64,000 nucleotides of DNA, from positions 62,001 through 126,000 of the forward strand of contig NZ_ARYM01000004.1 in assembly GCF_000685315.1 (NCBI RefSeq), written 5' to 3'. The stretch comes from Hyphomonas polymorpha PS728 (lineage in GTDB: Bacteria > Pseudomonadota > Alphaproteobacteria > Caulobacterales > Hyphomonadaceae). Made by a program: the position numbers and the translations under genes. Below the pieces are notes generated by a model. It was not told the origin of the DNA. It saw only the letters and a list, made by a program, of their open reading frames with translations, and made no database searches. Each line of letters opens with the position of its first letter. The first letter of the stretch is position 1. Below, in pieces: positions 26,729 to 36,216 of this stretch.

Positions 26729-26990
26729 ATTGACGGCCAGCGCGCTCCGGGAAAAGTCCTGCACGCCGCCAGCCCGGACCGGCCCGGAAAGTTTTAGTTC
26801 TCCGGCCCTGCTTCGAGGCATTTTTTCCATTATTATTATGATCTTACATGCCCCTCTTCAGACCCGGCAGATCCCGGAACACCACTTTTGCACAAACGGC
26901 GCAATGATGCGGAGAGGTATGAGATCCGCAGAAAAAGTTCTTGCGTTTTATAGTGGGCGAAGACCGGCTGCCACAAATGCAGGATACAGA

Positions 26991-27749
26991 CTATTTCGAA
27001 AACTTGCCGCCGCCGACATGATTAAAGCTGAGAGACCCCGGCATCAGACCGGTATTCGCCTTTTTCGAAGTTTCGCGCTCGAATTCGAGTGCCTCTTCGA
27101 GCGTGCGCAGGCTGTTGCCATCGATGAGCGCTTTTGTCGGGGCCGCCATCTGCGGCGCGCCGGCAAGGATCATGCGGGCCATCGCGCGCGCGGAATCGAG
27201 GAGCTCCCGGTCAGGGACCACGCGATTTACGAGTCCCCAGTCCGAGGCCTCCCGCGCATGCAGCGGGCGCCCGGTGAGCTCCAGCTCCTTGGCGCGGTAG
27301 AGACCGATCGCATGATGAAGGCGCGCGCTGAGGCCCCAGCCCGGCAACAGCCCCACACGCGAATGCGTGTCGATAAACCGTGCCGATTCCCCGGCAATAA
27401 TTATATCGCACGCGACAGTGATCTCGAAGCCGCCAGTCGCCACGGCTCCCTGCACAGCGGCGATGACAGGCCCGGGCCAGTCAGAAATTGTCTTTGCCGG
27501 ATTAAACCCTGCAACAGCTTCAGCACCGTCGCTCTTGAGCATTTCCACATTCAGGCCGGCACAAAAGTTTCGTCCCCGTCCGGTCAGGATCACTACCTCC
27601 ACGCCCGGCTCTGCCGCGAGGCCTTCCATACACTCGTCAAACTCGGCGAGCATTTGCGGGACGATCGAGTTCATGCTGTCGGGCCGGTTGAACGCAACCA
27701 GGGCAAACCCCGTCTCGATCTCAACCTCGATTGAGCCAAACTTTTTCAT
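26991..27749 (-). CDS. Enoyl-CoA hydratase/isomerase family protein
   Basis: 252 residues with the crotonase fold. The oxyanion-hole segment is GRGRNFCAGL, and the first catalytic Glu is kept in ATGGFEITVACD. The second catalytic position falls in FIDTHSRVGLLPGWG, where canonical hydratases have a glutamate; the D-T-H variant is a known subgroup with less certain activity. The ATG at 27749 follows GGGGAG; the upstream in-frame start is not preferred. Likely role: hydration, isomerisation or C-C chemistry on a pathway acyl-CoA. Divergent from the flavin monooxygenase at 28042. Confidence 0.82.
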   Translation of the reverse strand: MKKFGSIEVEIETGFALVAFNRPDSMNSIVPQMLAEFDECMEGLAAEPGVEVVILTGRGRNFCAGLNVEMLKSDGAEAVAGFNPAKTISDWPGPVIAAVQGAVATGGFEITVACDIIIAGESARFIDTHSRVGLLPGWGLSARLHHAIGLYRAKELELTGRPLHAREASDWGLVNRVVPDRELLDSARAMARMILAGAPQMAAPTKALIDGNSLRTLEEALEFERETSKKANTGLMPGSLSFNHVGGGKFSK

Positions 27750-27917
27750 TGCGCTCCCCGCCCTCCCTGGCGATTTCATGAAGTTCCCGAAGCACATCAC
27801 AATCACCCAAGCCCTCCGGAGGCAAGCCGGGATAGATCATTTGCTTTATCCCGCTTTGTTGAAGCTGTTGAAAAACTTTATTTATTACAGAATACTAAGT
27901 GATATGGATTTTTAAAT

Positions 27918-27933
27918 TAAAATGATTGTACTC
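27918..27933. promoter_or_regulatory. Cluster operator copy (TAAAAT-GATT-GTACTC)
   Basis: Matches TANNAC-N4-GTNNTA with one change in each half. It sits in the AT-rich divergent gap between the hydratase at 27749 and the monooxygenase at 28042 and could serve both. Confidence 0.45.
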
Positions 27934-28041
27934 TCTATTTAGAGGGCTACGCTCCGGTAATGCGCCTGCAGCCAAACGCAGCCGGTACACGCCTGATCTG
28001 GCAACTCTCGTCTCACTGGCGCCAATTCGGAGAGAATGCCC

Positions 28042-29241
28042 ATGCCGGAGAATGTTGTTGTCGCCGGCGGCGGACCGGTGGGCCTGATGATTGCGCTGGG
28101 CCTTGCCAGGCAAGGCATTCAGGTCGATCTGTTCGAAGCCGAAGCAGGTATCGTCTATTCTCCGCGCGCTATCGGCTATGCATGGCCAATTCTGCATGCG
28201 CTTAAGGCCCACGGCCTTTTGGATGCGATGCTCGCCGCAGGCTCAGTCGAACAGGAACGCTGCTGGCGCGTCCATGCCACAGGCGAACAGGTCGTCTTTG
28301 ACCATTCAGCAATCAGGAATGACACGGACACCCCTTTTGCGCTGACACTTGGCCAGGACTTGCTCGCAGGCGTTCTGCTGGAACGCCTCCAACGCCAGCC
28401 GACAGCCCGGGTTCACTGGAACAGCCGGGTCACCGCTGTGGACCTGCAATCGGACGCAGCATGCATCCGCGTCGAACAGCCCGGCGGCGGAACCACCATA
28501 GACTGCGGCTGGGTGGTCGGGGCTGACGGCGGAAGAAGCGCTGTGCGCCGCGCCATGGGATTATCGCTGGAAGGCTTCTCCTGGGACAGGCGCTTTGTTG
28601 CCACCGACATCTACTTCGACTTCGGCGCGCATGGCTGGCAGTCCTGTTACCTGATCGACCCGGTCTATGGCGCCGTCGTCTATAAACTCAACGAACCCGG
28701 CCTGTGGCGCTTTACCTATTCAGAAAGCGCCACCTTGCCTGAGGCGGACGTTCTGGGCCGTATGCCGTCATTTGCGAAAGCGGCTCTGCCTGGAGATGGA
28801 AAATACCGGCTCAAGCATTTCTCGCCCTATAACATGCATCAGAGAACGGCGCCGACCTATCGCAGAGGGCGCGCCCTCCTGGCGGGCGATGCGGCGCACC
28901 TGACAAACCCTACGAGCGGCTTCGGCCTCATGGGAGGACTCTATGATGCATTTGCTTTAATTGAAGCGCTCGGGGCAACCATCGCTGGCGATGTGGATGA
29001 CAGCATTCTCGACCGCTACTCGGAGGCCCGCAGACAGGTGTTCCTTGAAGTCACCTCCCCGGTCTCGATTGAAAGCCTGCGCCTCTGCTTCGACTCCACC
29101 AATCCGCAGCGCCTGGACTGGGATATCCAACTGTTGCGCGAGCGCATCCGTGATCCGGCCCGGTTGCGGAAACTGCTCTGGTCACCCGCTGCGCTTGAAA
29201 CGCCCTCGCTTCTGAACGGCACCCGATATCTGAGCGCATGA
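28042..29241 (+). CDS. FAD-dependent aromatic monooxygenase, PHBH fold
   Basis: 399 residues. FAD-binding motifs in order: GGGPVGLMIA near the N-terminus, GADGGRSAVRR in the middle, and LLAGDAAHLTNP with GFGLMGG near residue 290. This is the group A flavin monooxygenase layout, which hydroxylates phenolic rings ortho to an existing hydroxyl using NAD(P)H. The second of two ATGs (28042) is better placed after GGAG than the first (28036). It could generate a catechol for the extradiol dioxygenase at 32145. Confidence 0.85.
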   Translation: MPENVVVAGGGPVGLMIALGLARQGIQVDLFEAEAGIVYSPRAIGYAWPILHALKAHGLLDAMLAAGSVEQERCWRVHATGEQVVFDHSAIRNDTDTPFALTLGQDLLAGVLLERLQRQPTARVHWNSRVTAVDLQSDAACIRVEQPGGGTTIDCGWVVGADGGRSAVRRAMGLSLEGFSWDRRFVATDIYFDFGAHGWQSCYLIDPVYGAVVYKLNEPGLWRFTYSESATLPEADVLGRMPSFAKAALPGDGKYRLKHFSPYNMHQRTAPTYRRGRALLAGDAAHLTNPTSGFGLMGGLYDAFALIEALGATIAGDVDDSILDRYSEARRQVFLEVTSPVSIESLRLCFDSTNPQRLDWDIQLLRERIRDPARLRKLLWSPAALETPSLLNGTRYLSA

Positions 29242-29327
29242 TCTGAAACAGCGTTGAGTTAGAGGCATCGCGCAGGCTCAGCCGCAAACACGCCTTGCGG
29301 TTCCTGCTGGCAACCCCTCCGCAGAAA

Positions 29328-29343
29328 TAAAACAAACGTTTTG
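29328..29343. promoter_or_regulatory. Cluster operator copy (TAAAAC-AAAC-GTTTTG)
   Basis: AAAAC and GTTTT form a perfect inner 5-4-5 inverted repeat. It lies 65 bp before the second kinase gene (29408). Confidence 0.6.
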
Positions 29344-29407
29344 AAAATGCTTGCGCGCCTCCCTGCGCCTGCTTAAGCTGGCTCAGTCAGTTCAAAAGGG
29401 GCCATGC

Positions 29408-30481
29408 ATGAATCTCAATCTCACGAAGACACTGGCCCTCCCCCTCTCGCTCGATGAAGTGACGCCGGACTGGCTGAGCCGCGCACTCTCCGACCGCTTC
29501 CCCGGCATCGAAATCAGCAGCGTTGAACGGGAGGGCGAGCGGTCTGGCACCTCCTCCTCCGCTCAATTCAACCTGACTTACGCGCAAAAGCCCGAGGGCG
29601 CACCCAGCTCAGTTTATATTAAGGGCGGCTTCGACGAAATCATGCGCAAGCGCGTCTGGGCAGCCCTCATTCAGGAAGCCCGCTTCTATGCCGAACTTGC
29701 ACCCGAAGTTCCGGTACCGGTTCCGGCCGTTTACTTTGCCGGAATTGATGAGGAAGCCAGGCAGGGCGTCCTCATCATGGAGGACATGCGCCAGCGCGGC
29801 ATAAGGTTTGGCCACATTACCCAGGATGTCAGCGTTGATACGGTGGCCGAAATCATCACGGCGCAGGCCAGGCTTCATGCCCATTTCTGGAAAGATCCGC
29901 GGCTGGAAGCGTATCGCGAGTGGGCGGAGCCGGCGCGGGCATTCGTGCGTTACCTTTATCGCGAAAAGCACTGGGATCACGTCAACCAGCGCTCCTATGC
30001 CAGCATGATTCCGCACGTCCTGCCGGATCGGGAGTTTGCTCTGGCAGCGACTGAGCGGCTATGGAAAATCAATGCTCAGGCGCCGCAGACACTGCTTCAC
30101 GGGGACTGCCATGTGGGCAATCTCTATTTTCATCCCGACGGCTCACCTGGCTTCATGGACTGGCAGTGCACCTTCCCCGGAACGCCGGGTCACGACCACG
30201 CGGAAATGATCAACTGCGCGCTGGATACGCAAAGCCGCCGCGAGAATGAGAGAGACCTGCTCAAGCTCTACCGGTCCGTCCTCGTCGAGTGCGGCGTCTC
30301 CGATGCACCGGGCGAGGAGGAAATCTTCCTCTCCTACCGGCAGAATCAAATGCACCTCATGGGCTTTAGTGTCATGAACCCCTACGATATGCAGACTGTT
30401 GAAGTAACAGATACGGCAGCCGTTCGCGCGCTTGAGGCGGCGATTGACCTGGACATGATCGGAGCACTGGGCCTGCGCTAG
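29408..30481 (+). CDS. APH/CHK-type phosphotransferase, copy 2
   Basis: 357 residues, paralogous to the kinase at 22941: both have the FPGI/FPGV opening, SVYIKGGF and the same C-terminal IGALG ending. The catalytic loop LLHGDCHVGNLYF and metal Asp in FMDWQ are intact. A small-molecule kinase is inferred; the substrate is unknown. The ATG at 29408 follows GGGG at 6 nt. Its end lies 6 bp from the convergent frameshifted acyl-CoA dehydrogenase. A strong cluster operator is upstream at 29328. Confidence 0.75.
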   Translation: MNLNLTKTLALPLSLDEVTPDWLSRALSDRFPGIEISSVEREGERSGTSSSAQFNLTYAQKPEGAPSSVYIKGGFDEIMRKRVWAALIQEARFYAELAPEVPVPVPAVYFAGIDEEARQGVLIMEDMRQRGIRFGHITQDVSVDTVAEIITAQARLHAHFWKDPRLEAYREWAEPARAFVRYLYREKHWDHVNQRSYASMIPHVLPDREFALAATERLWKINAQAPQTLLHGDCHVGNLYFHPDGSPGFMDWQCTFPGTPGHDHAEMINCALDTQSRRENERDLLKLYRSVLVECGVSDAPGEEEIFLSYRQNQMHLMGFSVMNPYDMQTVEVTDTAAVRALEAAIDLDMIGALGLR

Positions 30482-30487
30482 AAGGCT

Positions 30488-31629
30488 CTAAGTCTTCAGC
30501 GAGCGGCCAATGACCAGCTTGAGGATCTCGGACGTGCCGCCATAGATCCTTTGCACCCGGGCATCGCGCCACATGCGGGCAATGGGATATTCTTCCATAT
30601 AGCCGGCCCCGCCGTGGAGCTGCAGGCACTTGTCGAGAGACGCCCACTGCGTTTCGGTGTGCCACAGCTTCGCGGCCGACGCCTCTACAGCTGTCAGCTT
30701 GCCCGCAACGTGTCGGTTGATGGCCCAGTCGAGGTGGGACCAGCCAACCTGGAGCTCTGTCGCAATTTCGGCGAGCACGAACTGCGTGTTTTGGAAGTCG
30801 AACACCGACCGGCCAAATGCCCGACGATCAGACGTAAACCTTACTGTATCGTCCATCGCGCGCTGAACGCTTGCCTGCCCCATAATCGCCTGCGAGAGAC
30901 GCTCCTGCGGCATCAGGGTCATGATCGCGGCAAACCCACGCCCTTCCCCGCCAATCAATGCATCAACCGGTACGCGCACCTCGTCGAAGAACAGCTCGGA
31001 CGTATCTGCAGAATGCTGGCCGATCTTGTCGAGCTTGCGCCCGCGCGAAAAGCCCGCGCTGTCTGCATCAACGACCAGCAGGCTGATACCCTGCGCTCCA
31101 CCGTCTGGATCAGTCTTGCAGCCACGATAACGAAATCTGCATTCTGGCCGCTGGAGATATAGGTCTTTGCGCCACTGATGACATACTCATTGCCATCCCG
31201 GATAGCCCGCGTACGGATTGATTTAAGGTCTGACCCCGCGCTCGGCTCGGTCATAGCGATCGCCGAGATCAGGGATCCATTCACCATGCCGGGGAGGTAT
31301 TTCCGCTTCTGCTCTTCGGTCCCGAGATGAATGAAATAATCCGCAATGATATCGGACTGGAGCGGCAGGCTCGCAGACGATCCTGCATAGGTCAGTTCTT
31401 CCGTCACGATTGCATTGTACGAAAAGTCGAGCCCCGGACCACCATAGGCCTCTGGTACGGTAGGACACAGCAAACCGGCCTCGCCCGCCGCCCTCCAGAA
31501 GCTGCGCGGCGTAAGGCGCTCCCGTTCCCAGGTATCCAGATCAAGCTCCAGAGCGAAGAAGCGCCGCACGGAATCGCGAAACATCGCGTGAGTATCGCCC
31601 TGACCGAGGCGTTCTATGGGAATGGCCAT
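30488..31629 (-). pseudogene. Acyl-CoA dehydrogenase broken by a frameshift
   Basis: Two frames together give a full-length acyl-CoA dehydrogenase of about 380 residues. The first (from ATG 31629) covers the N-terminal and middle domains with AMTEPSAGSDLKSIRT, then runs out of phase after FVIVAAR. The second resumes with TDPDGGAQGISLLVVDADS and continues through VRVPVDALIGGEGRGF to the catalytic GAGYMEEYPIARMWRDAR and the end. The break is a one-base loss near 31114-31116. The intact paralogue at 45255 reads straight through the same place (VAKTDMSAGARGISLFLVES). A true mutation or a sequencing error are both possible. It is the last gene of the dioxygenase-ferredoxin operon. Confidence 0.85.
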
Positions 31630-31702
31630 GAGCAGTTTGGCTTTCTCGGCAGGCGACTTGCGAATTCATGCACTGCTGGCAGTGCGAACGATGACCGGGC
31701 CA

Positions 31703-32023
31703 TCACTGGGCCGGGGGCGTGGTAACTGTCATCCCTTCCAGTTCATCGCTGATTGTGATCTGGCAGGACAATCTTGAGGTCGCCCTGACCGGGGACACGG
31801 CATATTCAAGCATCTGCCGCTCCATGTCGTCGGCAGGCCCGACTTTCTCGAAGAAAACATCCTCAACATAGACATGGCAGGTCGCACAGGCGCGGGCACC
31901 CCCGCATTCGGCGACCAGGTCAGGAACGCCCGCCTTGACGCCAGCCTCCATGAGCGATGCGCCAGAAGCAGCCTCTATGATCCGGGCATTTCCCAGATGA
32001 TCGACAACGGTAATTTTTGGCAT
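31703..32023 (-). CDS. 2Fe-2S ferredoxin, adrenodoxin/plant type
   Basis: 106 residues. Cluster-ligating cysteines at 40, 46, 49 and 87 (ECGGARACATC and LSCQI) follow the CX5CX2C...C pattern of vertebrate/bacterial class ferredoxins. The ATG at 32023 has CAGGA upstream; the frame is open further upstream but only the part from MPKITVVDHLG matches the family. It lies 121 bp after the extradiol dioxygenase. It could feed electrons to the Rieske oxygenase at 39525-40814 or to a P450 outside the window. No ferredoxin reductase gene is seen. Confidence 0.88.
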   Translation of the reverse strand: MPKITVVDHLGNARIIEAASGASLMEAGVKAGVPDLVAECGGARACATCHVYVEDVFFEKVGPADDMERQMLEYAVSPVRATSRLSCQITISDELEGMTVTTPPAQ

Positions 32024-32144
32024 GTATCCTGTCTGCGGCAGGGCCATGCCCCGCCGCCTCCTCTTAAAGTCTTCGAGTTTGGACATCGAATAGCGGGCGC
32101 ATCCGGCGCATCGCGCCCAAGACGTCACCCCCCCGGCAAGTCCC

Positions 32145-33050
32145 CTATTTCAGCGGCTCAACAATACCGACCTTGGCCATCCTGGGATCCGGCGTGCCCT
32201 CCCAGTAATCAATGGACTCCAGCGAGGCTGGCAGGTCACGGGGCGTTCTCGGCGAATGTTCCGGAAACTCCTCCATACCGTAGCTGTACTCGACGGTCAT
32301 TCCGTCCGGGTCGAGGAAATAAATGAAGACCGACTCCGAAGGCGGGTGCTTTCCGATTCCAAACACGATCGGCACGCCAGCCTTCTTCATCCGGTTGTTC
32401 GCTTTGCCGATATCCCCCATCTCCGTGACCATGAAATTCAGGTGATTCAGCCCCGGATGCTTTGCAGAACCTACGCCAAAGGAGTGGTGAAAGGGGTTCG
32501 GGAAACAGCGCATGAATGTGACCATGCCATCAATGCGGTCAGACACGCGGAAATTCATTTCTTCCATCAGGAATTTTTCCGTGGCCTTCCGATCAGGACT
32601 ACTCAGGACGAGATGACCGAGACGCGCGATCTTCGTGTGGGTGGTCTGATAGGAGGATGGCGCGTCCGCCATAGCGCTGTAGAACTCGAACGTCACACCG
32701 GTCGTCGGCTCAGACATCCTGAAAGCGTCTCCGATGCCCAAATCGGACTGCTCTTCCGGGCTGACCGCGACGCACTCAATGCCAAGCCTGACAAAATGCG
32801 TCCTCACGGCTTCGAGCGCCCGGTCACTCTCCATCTGCCAGGCCACCCGCTTGAGAGCGGGCTCGGCGCCGCTGTAGATAACCAGATCATGGTGGCGGTC
32901 GCTGCACCTGAGGAAAGCCCGCCTTCCGTCCGGTTCTTCGTCCATCTCGAGCCCGACCAGCGTTTCGTAGAAATGCCGGGATTTCTCCAGGTCCGTTACT
33001 GTCAGGGCGATGTAACCAAGACGCCTGTACCTTATGTCATCAATGCTCAC
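32145..33050 (-). CDS. Type I extradiol dioxygenase (2,3-dihydroxybiphenyl 1,2-dioxygenase/HsaC-like)
   Basis: 301 residues, two-domain vicinal-oxygen-chelate protein. The iron ligands H146 (LGHLVL), H203 (LNHLNF) and E254 (TVEYSYG) are all present. It cleaves a catechol next to its hydroxyls to a yellow meta-cleavage product, the substrate of the hydrolase at 46588. I chose GTG at 33050 because GGGAGGA lies 5 nt upstream and the family start (IRYRRLGYIALTV) follows; an ATG at 33077 is less well placed. Biphenyl-, steroid- and cumate-type enzymes are alike at this level, so the substrate is open. Confidence 0.88.
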   Translation of the reverse strand: MSIDDIRYRRLGYIALTVTDLEKSRHFYETLVGLEMDEEPDGRRAFLRCSDRHHDLVIYSGAEPALKRVAWQMESDRALEAVRTHFVRLGIECVAVSPEEQSDLGIGDAFRMSEPTTGVTFEFYSAMADAPSSYQTTHTKIARLGHLVLSSPDRKATEKFLMEEMNFRVSDRIDGMVTFMRCFPNPFHHSFGVGSAKHPGLNHLNFMVTEMGDIGKANNRMKKAGVPIVFGIGKHPPSESVFIYFLDPDGMTVEYSYGMEEFPEHSPRTPRDLPASLESIDYWEGTPDPRMAKVGIVEPLK

Positions 33051-33108
33051 GTCAATCCTCCCTCGGTCTGCGACCATATCTTCGCCGCCCTGCGGCTCAA
33101 CATCGCTG

Positions 33109-33124
33109 TAGAACAAATGTCTAA
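33109..33124. promoter_or_regulatory. Cluster operator copy (TAGAAC-AAAT-GTCTAA)
   Basis: Fits TANNAC-N4-GTNNTA at all fixed positions except the TA/AA ending. It lies 59 bp before the dioxygenase start at 33050, in the gap shared with the TetR gene at 33507. No gene is seen in the rest of that 456-bp gap. Confidence 0.5.
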
Positions 33125-33506
33125 AACAAAGTCGCAAAAAGGTGAAGGACGAAAATGCCGGATTCGAGAGATAGGGATGAGATAGAAGGCCTGGGGTGGC
33201 CGCCGAGGCCCTCCGGGCCGCATGGGAAACCAGAACGCCGGACGCTGCTTTAACCGGCCAGGGCTGAACAGGGCTGGTCTGCCTCAGAGACCGAAGTCAC
33301 TTCCGGCACTCAGACAACTTCAAGCCAGTCTATTCTGATCAGTCGATTTGCAGGCCTGCCCATATCGCGCGCTTCAGTTCAAAATGAGATATAGGAGTTA
33401 GGACAAACGATTGAACTTGTGCAACGCAACAACTAGTTTTACGCCAGTGTTTCCACATTACATACTGCCCAACCACACATTGACGCATAGCCAGAGGATT
33501 CCAGCG

Positions 33507-34232
33507 GTGAACGACTTAGACACCAAGAGCCGAATTAAGGTCTGCGCCCGCCGACTGTTCGCCGAACGCGGCGTTGAAGCCGTAACTGTCCGCGAAATCG
33601 TCGCGGCGTCTGGCGCCAAGAATGGCGGCTCTCTGAATTACTACTTCAAGTCCAAGGAAGGACTGATCTCCGAGCTGCTCGCCGACGTCTTTCGCGACAG
33701 CAGCGACGGCTGGCTCGAAGGCCTGTCTGAGCTGCAGCGCGCCGGGGGCCCAAAGAGTGTACGGGACATTGTCACAATTCTCGTTCGCTGGCCGGATGAA
33801 TATAACAAGATGGAAGACCCCTCTCCGACAGCGAATCGCTTCCTGAGCAGCCTGCTCAGCACACGGCGGAAAATGGTCCGCGACTTTCTTGAGGTCGGAA
33901 ATTTCTCTGTCTTCGGTCAGTTGCTTCGTTACATTCGTGATCTCAAGTCGGATCTTCCCCAATCGGTTGTCGAGCAAAGGCTTATCTACTTTTCCTGGTA
34001 CGTCATCTCTGCCAAGGCCGCGCTGGAAAGTTATATCGCGTCAGGCAAGAAAAACCCGATCTGGGAGGGTTATGATCCGCTGGAGAACCTGATTGATTGC
34101 GGCACCGGGCTGCTCGAGGCCCCTTGCTCCGCAGCGGAGAAAAGCGCCCCGGGCGACACCGCCAGGAACAAATCCGGCGGCAACAAGAACCAGGCCCGGA
34201 TACGCGCCCTGCATGCGGCATTTCCCGTATAA
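33507..34232 (+). CDS. TetR family transcriptional regulator
   Basis: 241 residues. The N-terminal helix-turn-helix is clear (ARRLFAERGVEAVTVREIVA, then NYYFKSKEGLISELL), and the ligand-binding domain is longer than average. The GTG at 33507 has AGAGGA 9 nt upstream; there is no ATG in a suitable place. It is divergent from the dioxygenase-ferredoxin operon. TetR proteins usually bind short palindromes with a small spacer, so this is the leading candidate for the TANNAC-N4-GTNNTA operators; that pairing is inference. Confidence 0.85.
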   Translation: MNDLDTKSRIKVCARRLFAERGVEAVTVREIVAASGAKNGGSLNYYFKSKEGLISELLADVFRDSSDGWLEGLSELQRAGGPKSVRDIVTILVRWPDEYNKMEDPSPTANRFLSSLLSTRRKMVRDFLEVGNFSVFGQLLRYIRDLKSDLPQSVVEQRLIYFSWYVISAKAALESYIASGKKNPIWEGYDPLENLIDCGTGLLEAPCSAAEKSAPGDTARNKSGGNKNQARIRALHAAFPV

Positions 34233-34244
34233 CTCCGCAGGGCG

Positions 34245-35273
34245 CTAGGCCCGCTTGCCCGCAAGGTCGAGCGCGACATCGACGATCATGTCTTCCTGAC
34301 CGCCGACCATGCGCCGACGGCCAAGCTCGACGAGGATGGCACGCGTGTCGAGGCCATATTGCTCCGCTGCCTTTTCCGAATGGCGAAGGAAAGAGGAGTA
34401 GACGCCTGCATATCCCAGGGAGAGCGTTTCACGATCCACCCGGACCGGACGATCCTGCAGAGGCCGCACCAGATCGTCAGCTGCATCCATCAGCTTGAAC
34501 AGATCACAGCCATGCTTCCAGCCCTTCCGGTCGGCGGCCGCAATAAAGACTTCCAGCGGCGCATTGCCAGCCCCGGCCCCCATTCCCGCGAGTGAAGCAT
34601 CCACCCTGCAAACGCCGTTCTGAACTGCAACAATGGAATTTGCGACCCCAAGGGACAGGTTGTGGTGCGCATGGACACCGCGCTGCGTCTCAGGCTTGAG
34701 CACCCGATCATAGGCCTGAAGCCGCGCGGTGTAGCCGTCCATATCGAGCGCGCCGCCACTGTCCGTGACGTAGACGCATCCGGCCCCGTAACTCTCCATC
34801 AGCTTGGCTTGCTCGGCGAGCTTCTCCGGCTCAACCATGTGGCTCATCATGAGGAAACCAACCGCGTCCATACCAAGCTCGCGCGCTGTTTCGATATGCT
34901 GCCTTGAAACGTCAGCTTCGGTACAGTGCGTCGCAACGCGGACCGACCGGACACCGAGCCTGTAGGCGTGTTTGAGTTCCTCGATCGTTCCGATTCCGGG
35001 CAACAGCAAGGTCGTCAACACAGCGTTCTTGACCACATCTGCAACGGCTTCGATCCACTCCCAGTCAGTATGGGCACCGAAGCCATAATTGAAGCTCGAA
35101 CCGTTCAGGCCGTCGCCATGGGCGATCTCGATCGCATCTACCCCGGCTTCATCCAGAGCGGCGGCAATCTTGCGAACATGATCGAGACCGTACTGGTGGC
35201 GGATGGCGTGCATGCCGTCGCGCAGTGTCACATCCTGAATGTAAAGCTTGGTCTCAGTCGGATCAAAAGGCAT
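34245..35273 (-). CDS. mhpE: 4-hydroxy-2-oxovalerate aldolase (DmpG/BphI/HsaF type)
   Basis: 342 residues. The HMGL-like TIM barrel opens with [18 protein letters not shown], exact for this family, and has the metal-binding H-x-H in [11 protein letters not shown]. It splits 4-hydroxy-2-oxoacids into pyruvate and an aldehyde, which is channelled to the partner dehydrogenase encoded just upstream. The ATG at 35273 overlaps the dehydrogenase stop as TGATG with GGAAG before it. This is the last gene of the hydratase-dehydrogenase-aldolase operon. Confidence 0.95.
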   Translation of the reverse strand: MPFDPTETKLYIQDVTLRDGMHAIRHQYGLDHVRKIAAALDEAGVDAIEIAHGDGLNGSSFNYGFGAHTDWEWIEAVADVVKNAVLTTLLLPGIGTIEELKHAYRLGVRSVRVATHCTEADVSRQHIETARELGMDAVGFLMMSHMVEPEKLAEQAKLMESYGAGCVYVTDSGGALDMDGYTARLQAYDRVLKPETQRGVHAHHNLSLGVANSIVAVQNGVCRVDASLAGMGAGAGNAPLEVFIAAADRKGWKHGCDLFKLMDAADDLVRPLQDRPVRVDRETLSLGYAGVYSSFLRHSEKAAEQYGLDTRAILVELGRRRMVGGQEDMIVDVALDLAGKRA

Positions 35274-36214
35274 CACGCTACTTCCTTTTCGCGCCGGCGA
35301 ACTGCAATCTTCTCAGCTGTCACCAGGCCTGCAGACGTCATGATATCGAGATTGCCGGCATAAGCCGGCAGGTAATGCGCTGCCCCTTCGACCTCGAGGA
35401 AAACGCTCGTTTTTATGCCCTGGAACTCACCAAGACCGGGAATGCGCACAGGGTTGTTGGATCCGAAGCGCTCAAACTGGACCGCCTGCTTCAGCCGGTA
35501 GCCAGGCACATAGGACCGGACCTTCTCCACCATCTTTTTTATGGCGTCCTCGATCACAGCCTCGTCGGCACCGCTTGAAAGGGTGTAGACTGTGTCCCGC
35601 ATGATCATCGGGGGCTCGGCAGGATTGAGGATGATGATGGCCTTGCCTTTCTCGGCGCCGCCAACGCGCTCTATGCCAGCAGAGGTGGTTTCCGTGAATT
35701 CATCAATGTTGGCGCGTGTACCCGGGCCGGCTGACTTCGAGGATATCGACGCGACAATCTCGGCGTAATGGACCTTCGCCACAGACGACACAGCGGCAAC
35801 GACAGGTATCGTCGCCTGCCCCCCGCAGGTCACCATGTTGACATTGGGCGCATCAAGATGAGCGTCGCCGTTTACGACCGGAATGACATACGGGCCGATG
35901 GCCGCCGGGGTGAGGTCGACCATCACCTTCCCCGCCCGCGTCACGACCTCGTTATGGCGATAATGCGCGCCTGCCGATGTGGCATCGAACACGATCCCGA
36001 TTTCAGGCCAGACCTCAAGCTTTGTGAGACCATCAATGCCTTCATGCGTGGTGGCAATATTCAGTCGTTTCGCCCGCGCCAGGCCATCAGACGTCGGATC
36101 AATGCCGACCATCGCACCCATCTCGAGGACCGTCGACTTCCGAATGATCTTGATCATCAGGTCGGTGCCGATGTTTCCCGAACCGATAATCGCTACTTTC
36201 ATCTTTCCGGACAT
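35273..36214 (-). CDS. mhpF: Acylating acetaldehyde/propanal dehydrogenase (DmpF/BphJ/HsaG type)
   Basis: 313 residues. NAD-binding [13 protein letters not shown] at the N-terminus, catalytic cysteine in [13 protein letters not shown], and the family segment [20 protein letters not shown]. It converts the aldehyde released by the aldolase into its acyl-CoA with NAD and CoA. It overlaps the aldolase gene by one base and follows the hydratase gene by 2 bp, so the three form one tightly coupled operon. Confidence 0.95.
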   Translation of the reverse strand: MSGKMKVAIIGSGNIGTDLMIKIIRKSTVLEMGAMVGIDPTSDGLARAKRLNIATTHEGIDGLTKLEVWPEIGIVFDATSAGAHYRHNEVVTRAGKVMVDLTPAAIGPYVIPVVNGDAHLDAPNVNMVTCGGQATIPVVAAVSSVAKVHYAEIVASISSKSAGPGTRANIDEFTETTSAGIERVGGAEKGKAIIILNPAEPPMIMRDTVYTLSSGADEAVIEDAIKKMVEKVRSYVPGYRLKQAVQFERFGSNNPVRIPGLGEFQGIKTSVFLEVEGAAHYLPAYAGNLDIMTSAGLVTAEKIAVRRREKEVA

Positions 36215-36216
36215 GC

